Shown: in pieces, positions 19,916 to 28,779 of the stretch | How positions within the stretch are numbered: the stretch's first letter is position 1 | How the letters are laid out: each line of letters starts with the position of its first letter | From: an uncultured Flavobacteriaceae bacterium | Lineage (GTDB): Bacteria > Bacteroidota > Bacteroidia > Flavobacteriales > Flavobacteriaceae | Direction: 5' to 3' | Assembly: GCA_947494695.1 (NCBI GenBank) | Contig: CANLWB010000009.1 | Location: 62,001-126,000, forward strand | Length of the DNA: 64,000 nt | Program-made: the position numbers and the translations under genes | The notes under the pieces: generated by a model | Database searches by the model: none | What the model was told of the DNA's origin: nothing | Seen by the model: only the letters and a program-made list of their open reading frames with translations

Positions 19916-22327
19916 ATGATTCTTAATTATTTTAAAATCGCGTGGCGAAACTTATTAAAAAATAAGAGTTTTTCGTTTATAAACATCTTTGGTTTAAGTA
20001 TCGGTGTAGCGGCCTGTATTTTAATAACCACATACGTACTTCATGAAAGTAGTTATGATAAGCATATCCCAAATTCTGAAAACATATTCAGAATGACTGG
20101 GAAGTTCATCAAGGATGGAAAAATAATCCCAACGATACACTTTTCTTCCAATACAGCTCCAACTCTTATAAAAAATTATGATGAGGTGGAGGGTTCTGGA
20201 AGAATTCAGCACGTTGGAAATAAACACATACGCCTTGAAGGCGAGGACACCCAACATTATGAAGAAAATTTCGCTTATGCCGACCAATCCATCATTGATA
20301 TTTTGGATATACAGATGGTCTATGGCGATTCTAAAATGGCCTTATCAAGTCCTAATACCATAGTCATTTCGGAAACTATTGCTAATAAGTATTTTAAAGA
20401 CCAAAACCCAATAGGTCGTAATTTATATTTAGACAATAATAAAACCACACTATTCAAAATCAATGGTGTTATGAAGGATTTTAAAAGTAATTCACATTTA
20501 AACTATGATTTTCTGGTCACTTTTAAAAACATAGAACTTAGTACAAAAAGGCAGATTAAATGGTATGAATCTCAATATTTCACCTATGTAAAATTAAAAC
20601 CTCAAACAGATGTTGCCACTTTCGAAAGAAAGATGAGTCATGATTTGGTAAAAAACTATTATAAACCTGACTATAAAGAGGTTGGAGTTTACATAGGAGA
20701 AACTACGGAAGTAACATTGGCGTTGCAACCGATAACTGATATAAATTTATATTCATCACACATAGATTTTGAAAAAAACATTAGAAATGATATTAGAATT
20801 ATCTGGATTTTTGGTATTGTAGCTTTATTTATTCTTGTTATAGCCAGTATTAATTTTGTGAACCTATCTACTGCTAAGTCTATTAATAGAGCGAAAGAGG
20901 TCGGACTTAGAAAAGCGGTGGGATCCACAAGACCCCAGCTTATTAATCAGTTTTTATCAGAATCTGTACTAATTGTACTCATTGCATTTACAATAGGAAC
21001 GGCTTTAGCAGCACTTTTCATGCCTCTGTTTAGAAAAATTTCTGATATTGATTTAACAATACCATGGTCCAGTTTTGCATTTATACCCTCAATCTTAGTA
21101 ATGTCTTTACTGGTTGGTATATTAGCAGGGCTATATCCTTCGTTCTACCTTTCAAAATTTAACCCAGTTAATGTTCTAAAAGGTAAATTTAGTTCAGGAA
21201 ACAAATCAAAAGGGCTAAGAAGTAGTCTGGTTGTATTTCAGTTTACAATTTCTATAATATTAATTGTCGTTTCATTAATAATTAATGAGCAAATAAACTT
21301 CATTCTAAATTCAAAAGTAGGCTTTAAAAAAGAGCAGGTTGTCCAAATTTATGGCACCGACATGTTAGACCAACGTATTGAAACTTTTAAAGGGGAACTC
21401 AAAAAAATACCAGGAGTAAGCAATGCAAGTATTAGTGATTACTTACCTATTGAAGATGCAAAGCGCAATGTCAATGTTTTTGCTATTGAAGGCAAAATAG
21501 GTTCAGATAACATGGTTTTTGGACAGGTTTGGCTCATTGATGAAGATTATATTGAAACTATGGGTATGACTTTAGTAGAAGGGAGAAATTTTATGTCCGG
21601 GGAGGATTCAGATAAGCAAACCGTAATTATTAATCAGGCCATGGCTGAAAGTTTGCATTTAAATGATCCAATTGGTAAGCGCATTACTAATACAATACAC
21701 CTTTATGAGATCGTTGGGGTAGTGAAGGATTTTAACTATGATACCATGAAAACTTCGGTACAACCCCTTTGCTTTTTTAAAGGCAAAAGTCCTTATATAA
21801 CATCGGTTAAAATTAATACTAAAGATGTTTCGAGAGTTTTAGATGGCTTAGAAGCGAAATGGAACACGTTTGTACCAAATGTGGCATTTCGTCATGAATT
21901 TATGGATGCTTCTTTTGCTAAAATGTATGATGGCGTAAGTCGGGTAAAAACAATATTCACAATGTTTGCTATTCTAGCCATATTGATCGCTTGCCTTGGG
22001 TTGGTAGCGCTTTCAGCATATATGGTAGAACAACGAAATAAAGAAATAAGTGTTCGTAAAATATTGGGGGCCTCCGTACAAACCATATTTGTCTTACTTA
22101 CTAAAAACTTTTTATCCCTGGTTGTTATAGCGCTTTTTATTGCCATTCCTACGTCTTATTACCTTATGCAAGAGTGGCTAAAAGATTATGAATATAGAAT
22201 AGGCATGTCATGGTCTGTATTTGCTATTGCTGGAATTTCAGCAGTAGTTATTGCTTTATTAACGATAAGCTACCATGCTATTAAATCGGCTTTAATTGAC
22301 CCTGCTAAAGCTTTAAGAACGGAATAA
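19916..22327 (+). CDS. Double FtsX/MacB-type ABC permease 5 (close paralog of permease 9)
   Basis: 803 residues, starting MILNYFKIAWRNL. It shares long stretches with permease 9 at 31.2 kb throughout, including both periplasmic domains (HESSYD..PNSEN, YADQS.IDI, KVGF.K.QVVQ, SDYLPIE, IDEDYIETMGM). The coupling motifs are KEVGLRKAVGS and the unusual KEISVRKILGA, where Gly is replaced by Ser; permease 9 has KEMSIRK at the same point. The pair is the clearest recent duplication in the array, now separated by three permeases and two other genes. Confidence 0.93.
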   Translation: MILNYFKIAWRNLLKNKSFSFINIFGLSIGVAACILITTYVLHESSYDKHIPNSENIFRMTGKFIKDGKIIPTIHFSSNTAPTLIKNYDEVEGSGRIQHVGNKHIRLEGEDTQHYEENFAYADQSIIDILDIQMVYGDSKMALSSPNTIVISETIANKYFKDQNPIGRNLYLDNNKTTLFKINGVMKDFKSNSHLNYDFLVTFKNIELSTKRQIKWYESQYFTYVKLKPQTDVATFERKMSHDLVKNYYKPDYKEVGVYIGETTEVTLALQPITDINLYSSHIDFEKNIRNDIRIIWIFGIVALFILVIASINFVNLSTAKSINRAKEVGLRKAVGSTRPQLINQFLSESVLIVLIAFTIGTALAALFMPLFRKISDIDLTIPWSSFAFIPSILVMSLLVGILAGLYPSFYLSKFNPVNVLKGKFSSGNKSKGLRSSLVVFQFTISIILIVVSLIINEQINFILNSKVGFKKEQVVQIYGTDMLDQRIETFKGELKKIPGVSNASISDYLPIEDAKRNVNVFAIEGKIGSDNMVFGQVWLIDEDYIETMGMTLVEGRNFMSGEDSDKQTVIINQAMAESLHLNDPIGKRITNTIHLYEIVGVVKDFNYDTMKTSVQPLCFFKGKSPYITSVKINTKDVSRVLDGLEAKWNTFVPNVAFRHEFMDASFAKMYDGVSRVKTIFTMFAILAILIACLGLVALSAYMVEQRNKEISVRKILGASVQTIFVLLTKNFLSLVVIALFIAIPTSYYLMQEWLKDYEYRIGMSWSVFAIAGISAVVIALLTISYHAIKSALIDPAKALRTE

Positions 22328-22375
22328 AATCATCAATAGGTACTGAAATAAATTTAGTGCAAAAAACGAATAATC
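22328..22375. repeat. Array spacer repeat with conserved hairpin (copy A)
   Basis: This 48-bp spacer between permeases 5 and 6 is nearly the same as the spacer at 28733-28779 (about 5 differences in 47). It includes a dyad TACTGAA (22341-22347), loop ATAAA, TTTAGTG (22353-22359). As RNA, the two changes relative to the other copy still pair as U-G and G-U. It is either a relic of the duplication unit or a conserved RNA element in the operon. Confidence 0.6.
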
Positions 22376-24808
22376 ATGATACGTAACTATTTTAAAATCG
22401 CGTGGCGAAACCTCAAAAAACAACCGTTTTTTACATTTCTGAACATCTTTGGACTTACCATTGGCATGGCAGGAAGTTTATTAATAGCGCTATATATTTA
22501 TGACGAATTGAACTATGATAACATGTTTCCAGATGCAAATCGGATACACCGTATTAATTTGGATGTCAAGTTTGGTGGAGATGTAGCTAATTTTGCTGAA
22601 GTTTCTAGTCCTGTAGCTGAAGTTTTAGAAAGTGATGTACCTCAAATCGAATTAATCACACGTTTTCGAAACAGCGGTAATATGCTAATAAAGAAGCATG
22701 AAACCGATATAAATGTAAAGGAAATGCTGGTGAGTTATGTTGATTCAAGTTTTTTCAAAATGTTTGGGGTTGATGTATTATTTGGAGATAGCACATCTGC
22801 TTTAAATGAGCCAAACACACTGGTTTTAACCAAAACGGCCGCAGAAAAACACTTCAAAATAGAGGAAGCCGTAGGGCAAAGTCTTATTTTAAATAATGGT
22901 GATACTTATGTTGTAACAGGAGTCATTGAGGATTTGCCAAAGAATTCTCTTTTACGAAACCATAGTGTATTTTTGGCTATGGCTGGCAATCAAGAAGCAA
23001 AAAATAAAAATTGGGGAAGCAATAACTTTCCAACATTTATAAAACTATTACCTTCTGCAAAGATTGAAGACGTTCAAACCGCCTTAAATGGATTCTTTAA
23101 GAAATATTTTATTCCATTTGCGCAACCTTATATGCCTGGTATTACAGAAGAGCAATTTTTAGCATCTGGGAATTATTATAATTTCAGTACTATTGAGCTA
23201 CAGGATATTCATTTGCATTCTAATAGATTCCCAGAAATGAGTGCTAATGGTAGTATTCAAAATATTTATATTTTATCATTTATAGGGCTCTTTCTTATTG
23301 TATTAGCAAGTGTTAATTTCATGAATTTATCTACAGCACATTCTCTTAAACGTGCTAAGGAAGTAGGTATTAGAAAAACTTTAGGCTCTGGTAAACCTGC
23401 TTTGGTGCGTCAGTTTTTAGCAGAATCGGGGTTAATAACAGGTATCGCACTTTTAGTGGCCATTGGAGTGGCTGCTTTGACCCTCCCCTTTTTTAATGCA
23501 TTGTCCGATAAGACCATGGAAATCCCTTATGGTTCCCCTGTTTTCTGGTTGGTTTTAATTTTATGTACCGCAGTACTTGGTCTTTTTTCAGGCATATACC
23601 CAGCCTTTTTCATGTCTCGTTTCACCCCTATAGATGTGCTTAAAGGAAGTGTTAATGGCAGCTCCAAAGGCGGAACAGTTCGAAGTTCATTGGTCGTATT
23701 TCAATTTGCCATTTCTGTGTTTTTAATGATTAGCACTTTAGTTGTTTTTCAGCAGTTACAATACATTCAAAATAAAGATGTTGGGTACGCAAAGGATCAG
23801 GTTTTAGTCATACAAGATGTTGGGATTTTGAGCAGTCAACAACAGGCTTTTAAGCAACAAGTGAAACAACTGGCAAGTGTAAAACAAGCAACTTTAAGCA
23901 GTTATTTACCTATTCCATCTTATAGACGAGATCGCGGTTTTTATGAAGAAGGCGCTATAAACCCAGAGAATGCAGTACAAATGCAGAGTTGGGATGTTGA
24001 TATAGATTATTTGTCAACATTAGATTTAAAGCTTATAGCCGGGAGGGATTTTAATAAAAAATTTGGAAGGGATTCGCTTAGTATCATAATAAACGAAGCA
24101 GCCGTAAAAGTATTGGGTATCACACCAGAAGAAGCTCTAAATAAGCGACTAACACACGATTTAGGCGAAGAAAACCCCAGGTTTTACACTGTTATTGGAG
24201 TAGTAAAAGATTTTCATTTTGAGACCTTACGAAATGATATCAGTGCATTAAGTATGTCCATTTCTGGAAATGCCAACGATTTGGCAGTGAAAATTAATGC
24301 TGGTGATTATGCGACCACCGTAGCTAATATCGAGAACATATGGGGTGAAATGGCACGAGGGCAATCGTTTAACCATTACTTTATGGAAGACTCTTTTAAC
24401 AACACCTATCAAGCCGAACAACGCCTAGGACGCATATTTATAACCTTTACGATACTATCCATTTTAATTGCTTGCCTTGGACTATTTGGATTGGCAGCCT
24501 TTAGTGCCGAAAAACGCTCTAAAGAAATAGGCGTTCGAAAGGTTCTGGGGGCCAGCGTGGGCCAGATCACCTACAAACTTTCTATAGATTTTTTAAAATT
24601 AGTAGGCATCTCCATTGTAATAGCATTGCCATTAGCCTGGTATGCCATGCATAAATGGTTAGAAGATTTTGAATATAGCATGACCATGGGTTGGGGTGTA
24701 TTTGCTCTGGCAGTCACTTTAGCCCTCAGTATTTCAATCATAACCATAAGCTTTCAAAGTATAAAAGCAGCCATAGTAAACCCTATAAAGAGTTTACGAA
24801 CAGAATAA
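22376..24808 (+). CDS. Double FtsX/MacB-type ABC permease 6
   Basis: 810 residues, starting MIRNYFKIAWRNL, ending NPIKSLRTE. Coupling motifs are KEVGIRKTLGS and KEIGVRKVLGA. The first helix (about 21-42) contains GLTIGMAGSLLIALYIYDE. A 34-bp spacer separates it from the GIN-domain gene, so this is where the permease run is first interrupted. Membrane parts match the other copies; periplasmic parts are its own. Confidence 0.93.
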   Translation: MIRNYFKIAWRNLKKQPFFTFLNIFGLTIGMAGSLLIALYIYDELNYDNMFPDANRIHRINLDVKFGGDVANFAEVSSPVAEVLESDVPQIELITRFRNSGNMLIKKHETDINVKEMLVSYVDSSFFKMFGVDVLFGDSTSALNEPNTLVLTKTAAEKHFKIEEAVGQSLILNNGDTYVVTGVIEDLPKNSLLRNHSVFLAMAGNQEAKNKNWGSNNFPTFIKLLPSAKIEDVQTALNGFFKKYFIPFAQPYMPGITEEQFLASGNYYNFSTIELQDIHLHSNRFPEMSANGSIQNIYILSFIGLFLIVLASVNFMNLSTAHSLKRAKEVGIRKTLGSGKPALVRQFLAESGLITGIALLVAIGVAALTLPFFNALSDKTMEIPYGSPVFWLVLILCTAVLGLFSGIYPAFFMSRFTPIDVLKGSVNGSSKGGTVRSSLVVFQFAISVFLMISTLVVFQQLQYIQNKDVGYAKDQVLVIQDVGILSSQQQAFKQQVKQLASVKQATLSSYLPIPSYRRDRGFYEEGAINPENAVQMQSWDVDIDYLSTLDLKLIAGRDFNKKFGRDSLSIIINEAAVKVLGITPEEALNKRLTHDLGEENPRFYTVIGVVKDFHFETLRNDISALSMSISGNANDLAVKINAGDYATTVANIENIWGEMARGQSFNHYFMEDSFNNTYQAEQRLGRIFITFTILSILIACLGLFGLAAFSAEKRSKEIGVRKVLGASVGQITYKLSIDFLKLVGISIVIALPLAWYAMHKWLEDFEYSMTMGWGVFALAVTLALSISIITISFQSIKAAIVNPIKSLRTE

Positions 24809-24842
24809 ATCAAAAAAACATCATCAATCAAACTCAAGAACA

Positions 24843-25622
24843 ATGAAATCAACAAGATTATTAAAAAAACCGGTAGTTAGAAGCCTAAAAAACATGGTAT
24901 TTACATGCTTAGTCTTAATAGGAATGAGCGCACTGGGGCAATCAAAAGCTATTGCTATAGACCACTTCGAAAAAGTAATCATCAGCCCACATATACAAGT
25001 CACTTTTGTAGAGGGCGACGCAGAATCTGTAACTGTTGTATCTAATAAAGTCTCCAATGACAAGTTAAATATCGAGGTAGTAGGACAAACACTCCACATG
25101 TATTTGGATGGTGCGAAGGTCATTTCAAAATCTAAAAAGTATAACGATGAGCATCGGAATCGGAAGCGTTCCGTGTATCAAGGTACCATTGTTACTGCAA
25201 CGGTAACCTATAAATCAATTTATGACCTTTCGCTAAGAGGTGATGAGACCTACGTTTTTAAAGATCCCTTCGAAAGTGACCTCTTAAGGTTAAAAATTTA
25301 TGGTGAGTCTAAAACATATTTTAACCATGTGGACATAGAACATTTAAATACAACCTTATACGGTGAAAGTTATTTAGAAATAAAAAAAGGTAGTGTCATT
25401 AAGCACAAGATGAAGTGTTATGGAGCGTGTAAAATACATATTGATGGTATTAAAAATGCAGATTCAAAGGTAACGGCATTTGGTGAGGGAACCTATAATT
25501 TAAATGTTTCAGACTACCTCAAAGTAACAGCTTATGGAGAAGCTATTGTGAACTATAAAGGAAGTCCGGAAGTCACTAAAGGCATTATATTAGGAGAAGC
25601 CAAGATTAAGAAAATTAATTAG
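24843..25622 (+). CDS. Secreted GIN-domain (DUF2807-type) beta-helix protein
   Basis: 259 residues. A signal-peptide-like stretch (about 18-34, ending ALGQS) points to export; Met18 (position 24894) is a possible alternative start that would give a shorter, more typical signal. The body has the 'head GIN' pattern: FEKVIISPHIQVTFVEGD, then beta-rich rungs, each with a Tyr/Phe-Gly-Glu-like turn (YGESKTY, YGESYLE, YGACKIH, FGEGTYN, YGEAIVN, LGEAKIK), as in right-handed beta-helices of DUF2807. Function unknown; such proteins are envelope-located in Bacteroidota. Its place between permeases 6 and 7 on the same strand suggests it is co-expressed with the exporter. Confidence 0.8.
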   Translation: MKSTRLLKKPVVRSLKNMVFTCLVLIGMSALGQSKAIAIDHFEKVIISPHIQVTFVEGDAESVTVVSNKVSNDKLNIEVVGQTLHMYLDGAKVISKSKKYNDEHRNRKRSVYQGTIVTATVTYKSIYDLSLRGDETYVFKDPFESDLLRLKIYGESKTYFNHVDIEHLNTTLYGESYLEIKKGSVIKHKMKCYGACKIHIDGIKNADSKVTAFGEGTYNLNVSDYLKVTAYGEAIVNYKGSPEVTKGIILGEAKIKKIN

Positions 25623-25624
25623 TT

Positions 25625-26284
25625 ATGAAAACGTATCTTACTTTTAACTCACTTCTACTTTTTCTATGCATACAAGGAGCTTCCTATGCGCAAAAATATA
25701 ATCTTATAGAGGCTTTTAAAGCTAACGAAATCAAAACTATAAATAGACAGATCTCGATTGATTCTACAGAGTCTAATGCATTATTCATGAATGCCAAAAA
25801 AGGAGATGGTTTAGGGGTACTTAAAAGCCTATCATTTTCAAAAGGTTCTATCGAAATAGACATCGCTGGAAAAGATTTGCCTGGCAGAAGTTTTGTAGGG
25901 ATTGCGTTCAATATAAAGAACGATTCAACCTATGAAGCTGTTTATTTTCGTCCCTTCAATTTTATGGCAGAACAACAAATAAGAAAAAGCCATATGGTAC
26001 AGTATATAAGTCATCCCGAACATACTTGGCATAAACTAAGAAAAGAAAGAACCGACCAATTTGAAAATGAATTAACACAACCACCAAAACCTAACGATTG
26101 GTTTCATGTAAAAATAATGCTAAGTGAAAAATCGGTTAAAGTGTTTGTAAACGAAAACAAAGAAAAACCCGATTTAGTTGTGGAAAGATTAGCTGTATCA
26201 GAGTCTGATAAAATAGGATTATGGACAGGAAACAATGCCTTTGGACGGTTTAAAAGTTTAACCATAATTAAAGATAGAAAATAA
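25625..26284 (+). CDS. Exported concanavalin/LamG-like protein of unknown function
   Basis: 219 residues with a clear signal peptide (1-22, ending SYAQ). The mature part is beta-rich: GSIEIDIAGKDLPGRSFVGIAFNIKND, VYFRPFNF, DWFHVKIMLSEKSVKVFVN, then KIGLWTGNNAFGRFKSLTI. This order is typical of concanavalin-like jelly-roll folds such as DUF1080 or LamG domains, which bind or cut glycans. No catalytic residues can be assigned. It starts 2 bp after the GIN-domain gene and ends 15 bp before permease 7, so it is clearly part of the operon. Confidence 0.75.
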   Translation: MKTYLTFNSLLLFLCIQGASYAQKYNLIEAFKANEIKTINRQISIDSTESNALFMNAKKGDGLGVLKSLSFSKGSIEIDIAGKDLPGRSFVGIAFNIKNDSTYEAVYFRPFNFMAEQQIRKSHMVQYISHPEHTWHKLRKERTDQFENELTQPPKPNDWFHVKIMLSEKSVKVFVNENKEKPDLVVERLAVSESDKIGLWTGNNAFGRFKSLTIIKDRK

Positions 26285-26299
26285 CCAATTAGTGTAATC

Positions 26300-28732
26300 A
26301 TGATACGAAATTATTTTAAAATAGCTTGGCGAAACCTTATTAAAGATAAGCTTCAAACCAGTATCAATTTGTTTGGTCTTACCATAGGTATGGTAAGTTG
26401 TTTAGCCATCATTATTTATGTTACAGCACAATTTGGTTACGATAGTCATTACGCGGATGCAGAATCTATTTATAGACTTAGAACAAAGATTAAGACCATA
26501 AAGAATAACAGTTTAAATGAAGATTTCGCATGTGCTAGCCCACCTATAGCACCCGCAATGAAAGAAGACTTTCCCGAAGTATCTGAAATGTGCCGTATTG
26601 TATATTTTGGAGAAAACGGAGCTTCGCTTTTAAAAGTACTTGGAAGCGAAGAAGGGCACTACGAATCAAGAGGTTATGTGGCGGACTCTACATTTTTCAA
26701 AGTATTTGATTACCCATTGATAAAGGGAACAAAAAAGGCTTTAAATGGCCCCAATACTGTTGTATTATCTTCCAGACTAGCTAAGAAGCTTTTTAAAAAG
26801 GAAGACCCCTTAAACAAAACGCTGGTTGTAGGTAATAGATACCTTGAAGCAAGGTATACAATAACAGGCGTATTTGATGAAGATTACGGAAAAACACATT
26901 TAAATCCCAATTATATCATAGGTATGCAATCCCAAGGTGTTGGTAATTTTGTGGCCCAGGCTCAAAATTTTGCAACACAAAATTTTGTATACAGCTATGT
27001 TAAGTTAAAAAAAGGAGTAAATGCAGCGCATTTAGAAAAAAAATTACCTGATTTTTTAAATACCAGAGGTGCTAAACAAATTGCTGCTATGGGTTTTGAA
27101 AAAACGCTTTTATTACAGCCTATAAAAGATATTCATTTATACTCTAAAGGTATTAGTAATCCAATTGAAACCGTATCAAGTATAGAAAACCTTTACGTCA
27201 TGTTTATCTTAGGAGGGATCATTCTATTGGTGGCCTGTATTAATTTCATTAATCTAAGTACGGCCAGAACTAGTAAACGATCCAAAGAAATAGGTGTTCG
27301 TAAAGTTGTAGGAGCTAGTAAAGGAGCTTTAGTAAGTCAGTTTCTAGGTGAATCACTACTTCTATCTCTGTTTGCTGTTGTTATAAGTATTCCTATAGTG
27401 ATGTTGTTATTGCCCTTTATAAACGATATTACCCAAAGTGATTTAACGATATCACATCTTTTTAACTTTAAAATTTTAATGTTCTTTGTTATTCTTGGGA
27501 TTTCTACAGGATTATTGGCAGGAGCCTATCCAGCAGTTATTTTATCGGCTATAAAGCCTGTAAAAGTACTTAAAGGTATTTTTAACCTACAACCAAATAA
27601 TGGTAATCTTCGTAGGGGGTTGGTCGTATTTCAATTTGTCGTTTCTATAACACTGGTTATAGCTGTTACCATTATTACACAACAACTAAAATATGCTCAA
27701 AATATAGATATGGGGTTTGATAAAGAGAACCTCATCGCTATAGACATGGGAACAGATAAATCGATGACAAAATTTGAACCATTAAGAACAAAACTATCAA
27801 CTGTCCCAGGAGTGTTAGGTGTTTCGGGAAGCAATAACTACCCTTCGTTACCTGTTAGGAACGATATGGGATTTCATCTTCCAGGTCAAGATCCTACCAA
27901 CCAAACACTGGTTTACATTAATGGGGCTAAGGATAATTATTTTAATACTGTAGGAACAAAAATACTCAGTGGTCGAGATTTGCGTGCTGGTGATGGCATG
28001 CAAAGTAAAGTTATTGTCAATGAAGCGACCTTAAAAGCGTTTAATATTCCTTTAGAACATGCCGTTAGTTCAAAAATTGTCGGAATCAACAATGAACAGC
28101 CTAATGAATTTGAAATTGTAGGTGTTATAGAAAATTACCTCTTTGCTTCTTTAAAAGAAACCATTAACCCCATGGTTATAACTTATGATGCTACGCCAGA
28201 TTGGTTAATAGCCAAAACAAAGTCGGCCGATTTAGAATCTTTAATCACTCGAATGGAAGGCACATGGAACACCGTAAATCCAAACACGCCATTCGTATAT
28301 ACATTTGTCGATAGTGAAGTGGGAAAACTATTTAAAGAGGAACGGCGTCTAAGTAAAATATCATCATTATTTACATTTCTAGCCATACTTATTAGCTGTC
28401 TGGGACTTTTTGGTTTGGTCTCTTTTATTGCAGAGCAAAAGAAAAAAGAAATAGGCATTAGAAAAGTATTAGGAGCAAGTATTCGTACTGTAGTTAAATT
28501 GATGACCAGAGATTATATCATATTGGTGGCCATTGCTTTTATAATAGCTACTCCAATCGCTTATTATTTTATGGAACAGTGGTTAGCAGATTTTAAATAC
28601 AGAATAGACATTCAGTGGTGGGTGTTTTTATTGGCAGGAGGTTTTGCTTTTGCGATTACCTTTTTAACCGTAGGATTTCAATCTGTAAAATCGGCATTAG
28701 CAAACCCTATAAAGAGTTTGAGAACAGAATAA
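26300..28732 (+). CDS. Double FtsX/MacB-type ABC permease 7
   Basis: 810 residues, starting MIRNYFKIAWRNL, ending NPIKSLRTE. Coupling motifs are KEIGVRKVVGA and KEIGIRKVLGA. First helix about 21-43 (LTIGMVSCLAIIIYVT). The first periplasmic domain is distinctive (TIKNNSLNEDFACASPP). It resumes the permease run after the two small secreted-protein genes. Confidence 0.93.
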   Translation: MIRNYFKIAWRNLIKDKLQTSINLFGLTIGMVSCLAIIIYVTAQFGYDSHYADAESIYRLRTKIKTIKNNSLNEDFACASPPIAPAMKEDFPEVSEMCRIVYFGENGASLLKVLGSEEGHYESRGYVADSTFFKVFDYPLIKGTKKALNGPNTVVLSSRLAKKLFKKEDPLNKTLVVGNRYLEARYTITGVFDEDYGKTHLNPNYIIGMQSQGVGNFVAQAQNFATQNFVYSYVKLKKGVNAAHLEKKLPDFLNTRGAKQIAAMGFEKTLLLQPIKDIHLYSKGISNPIETVSSIENLYVMFILGGIILLVACINFINLSTARTSKRSKEIGVRKVVGASKGALVSQFLGESLLLSLFAVVISIPIVMLLLPFINDITQSDLTISHLFNFKILMFFVILGISTGLLAGAYPAVILSAIKPVKVLKGIFNLQPNNGNLRRGLVVFQFVVSITLVIAVTIITQQLKYAQNIDMGFDKENLIAIDMGTDKSMTKFEPLRTKLSTVPGVLGVSGSNNYPSLPVRNDMGFHLPGQDPTNQTLVYINGAKDNYFNTVGTKILSGRDLRAGDGMQSKVIVNEATLKAFNIPLEHAVSSKIVGINNEQPNEFEIVGVIENYLFASLKETINPMVITYDATPDWLIAKTKSADLESLITRMEGTWNTVNPNTPFVYTFVDSEVGKLFKEERRLSKISSLFTFLAILISCLGLFGLVSFIAEQKKKEIGIRKVLGASIRTVVKLMTRDYIILVAIAFIIATPIAYYFMEQWLADFKYRIDIQWWVFLLAGGFAFAITFLTVGFQSVKSALANPIKSLRTE

Positions 28733-28779
28733 ATCATCAATAGATACTGAAATAAATTCAGTACAAAAAACGAACAATA
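28733..28779. repeat. Array spacer repeat with perfect hairpin (copy B)
   Basis: The 47-bp spacer between permeases 7 and 8 is the sister of 22328-22375. The dyad here is perfect: TACTGAA (28745-28751), loop ATAAA, TTCAGTA (28757-28763). A shortened version without the hairpin lies at 31195-31216 (ATCATC directly joined to AAAAAACGAATAGTC), and a diverged one at 12612-12683. There is no T-run, so it is not a standard terminator. Confidence 0.6.
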
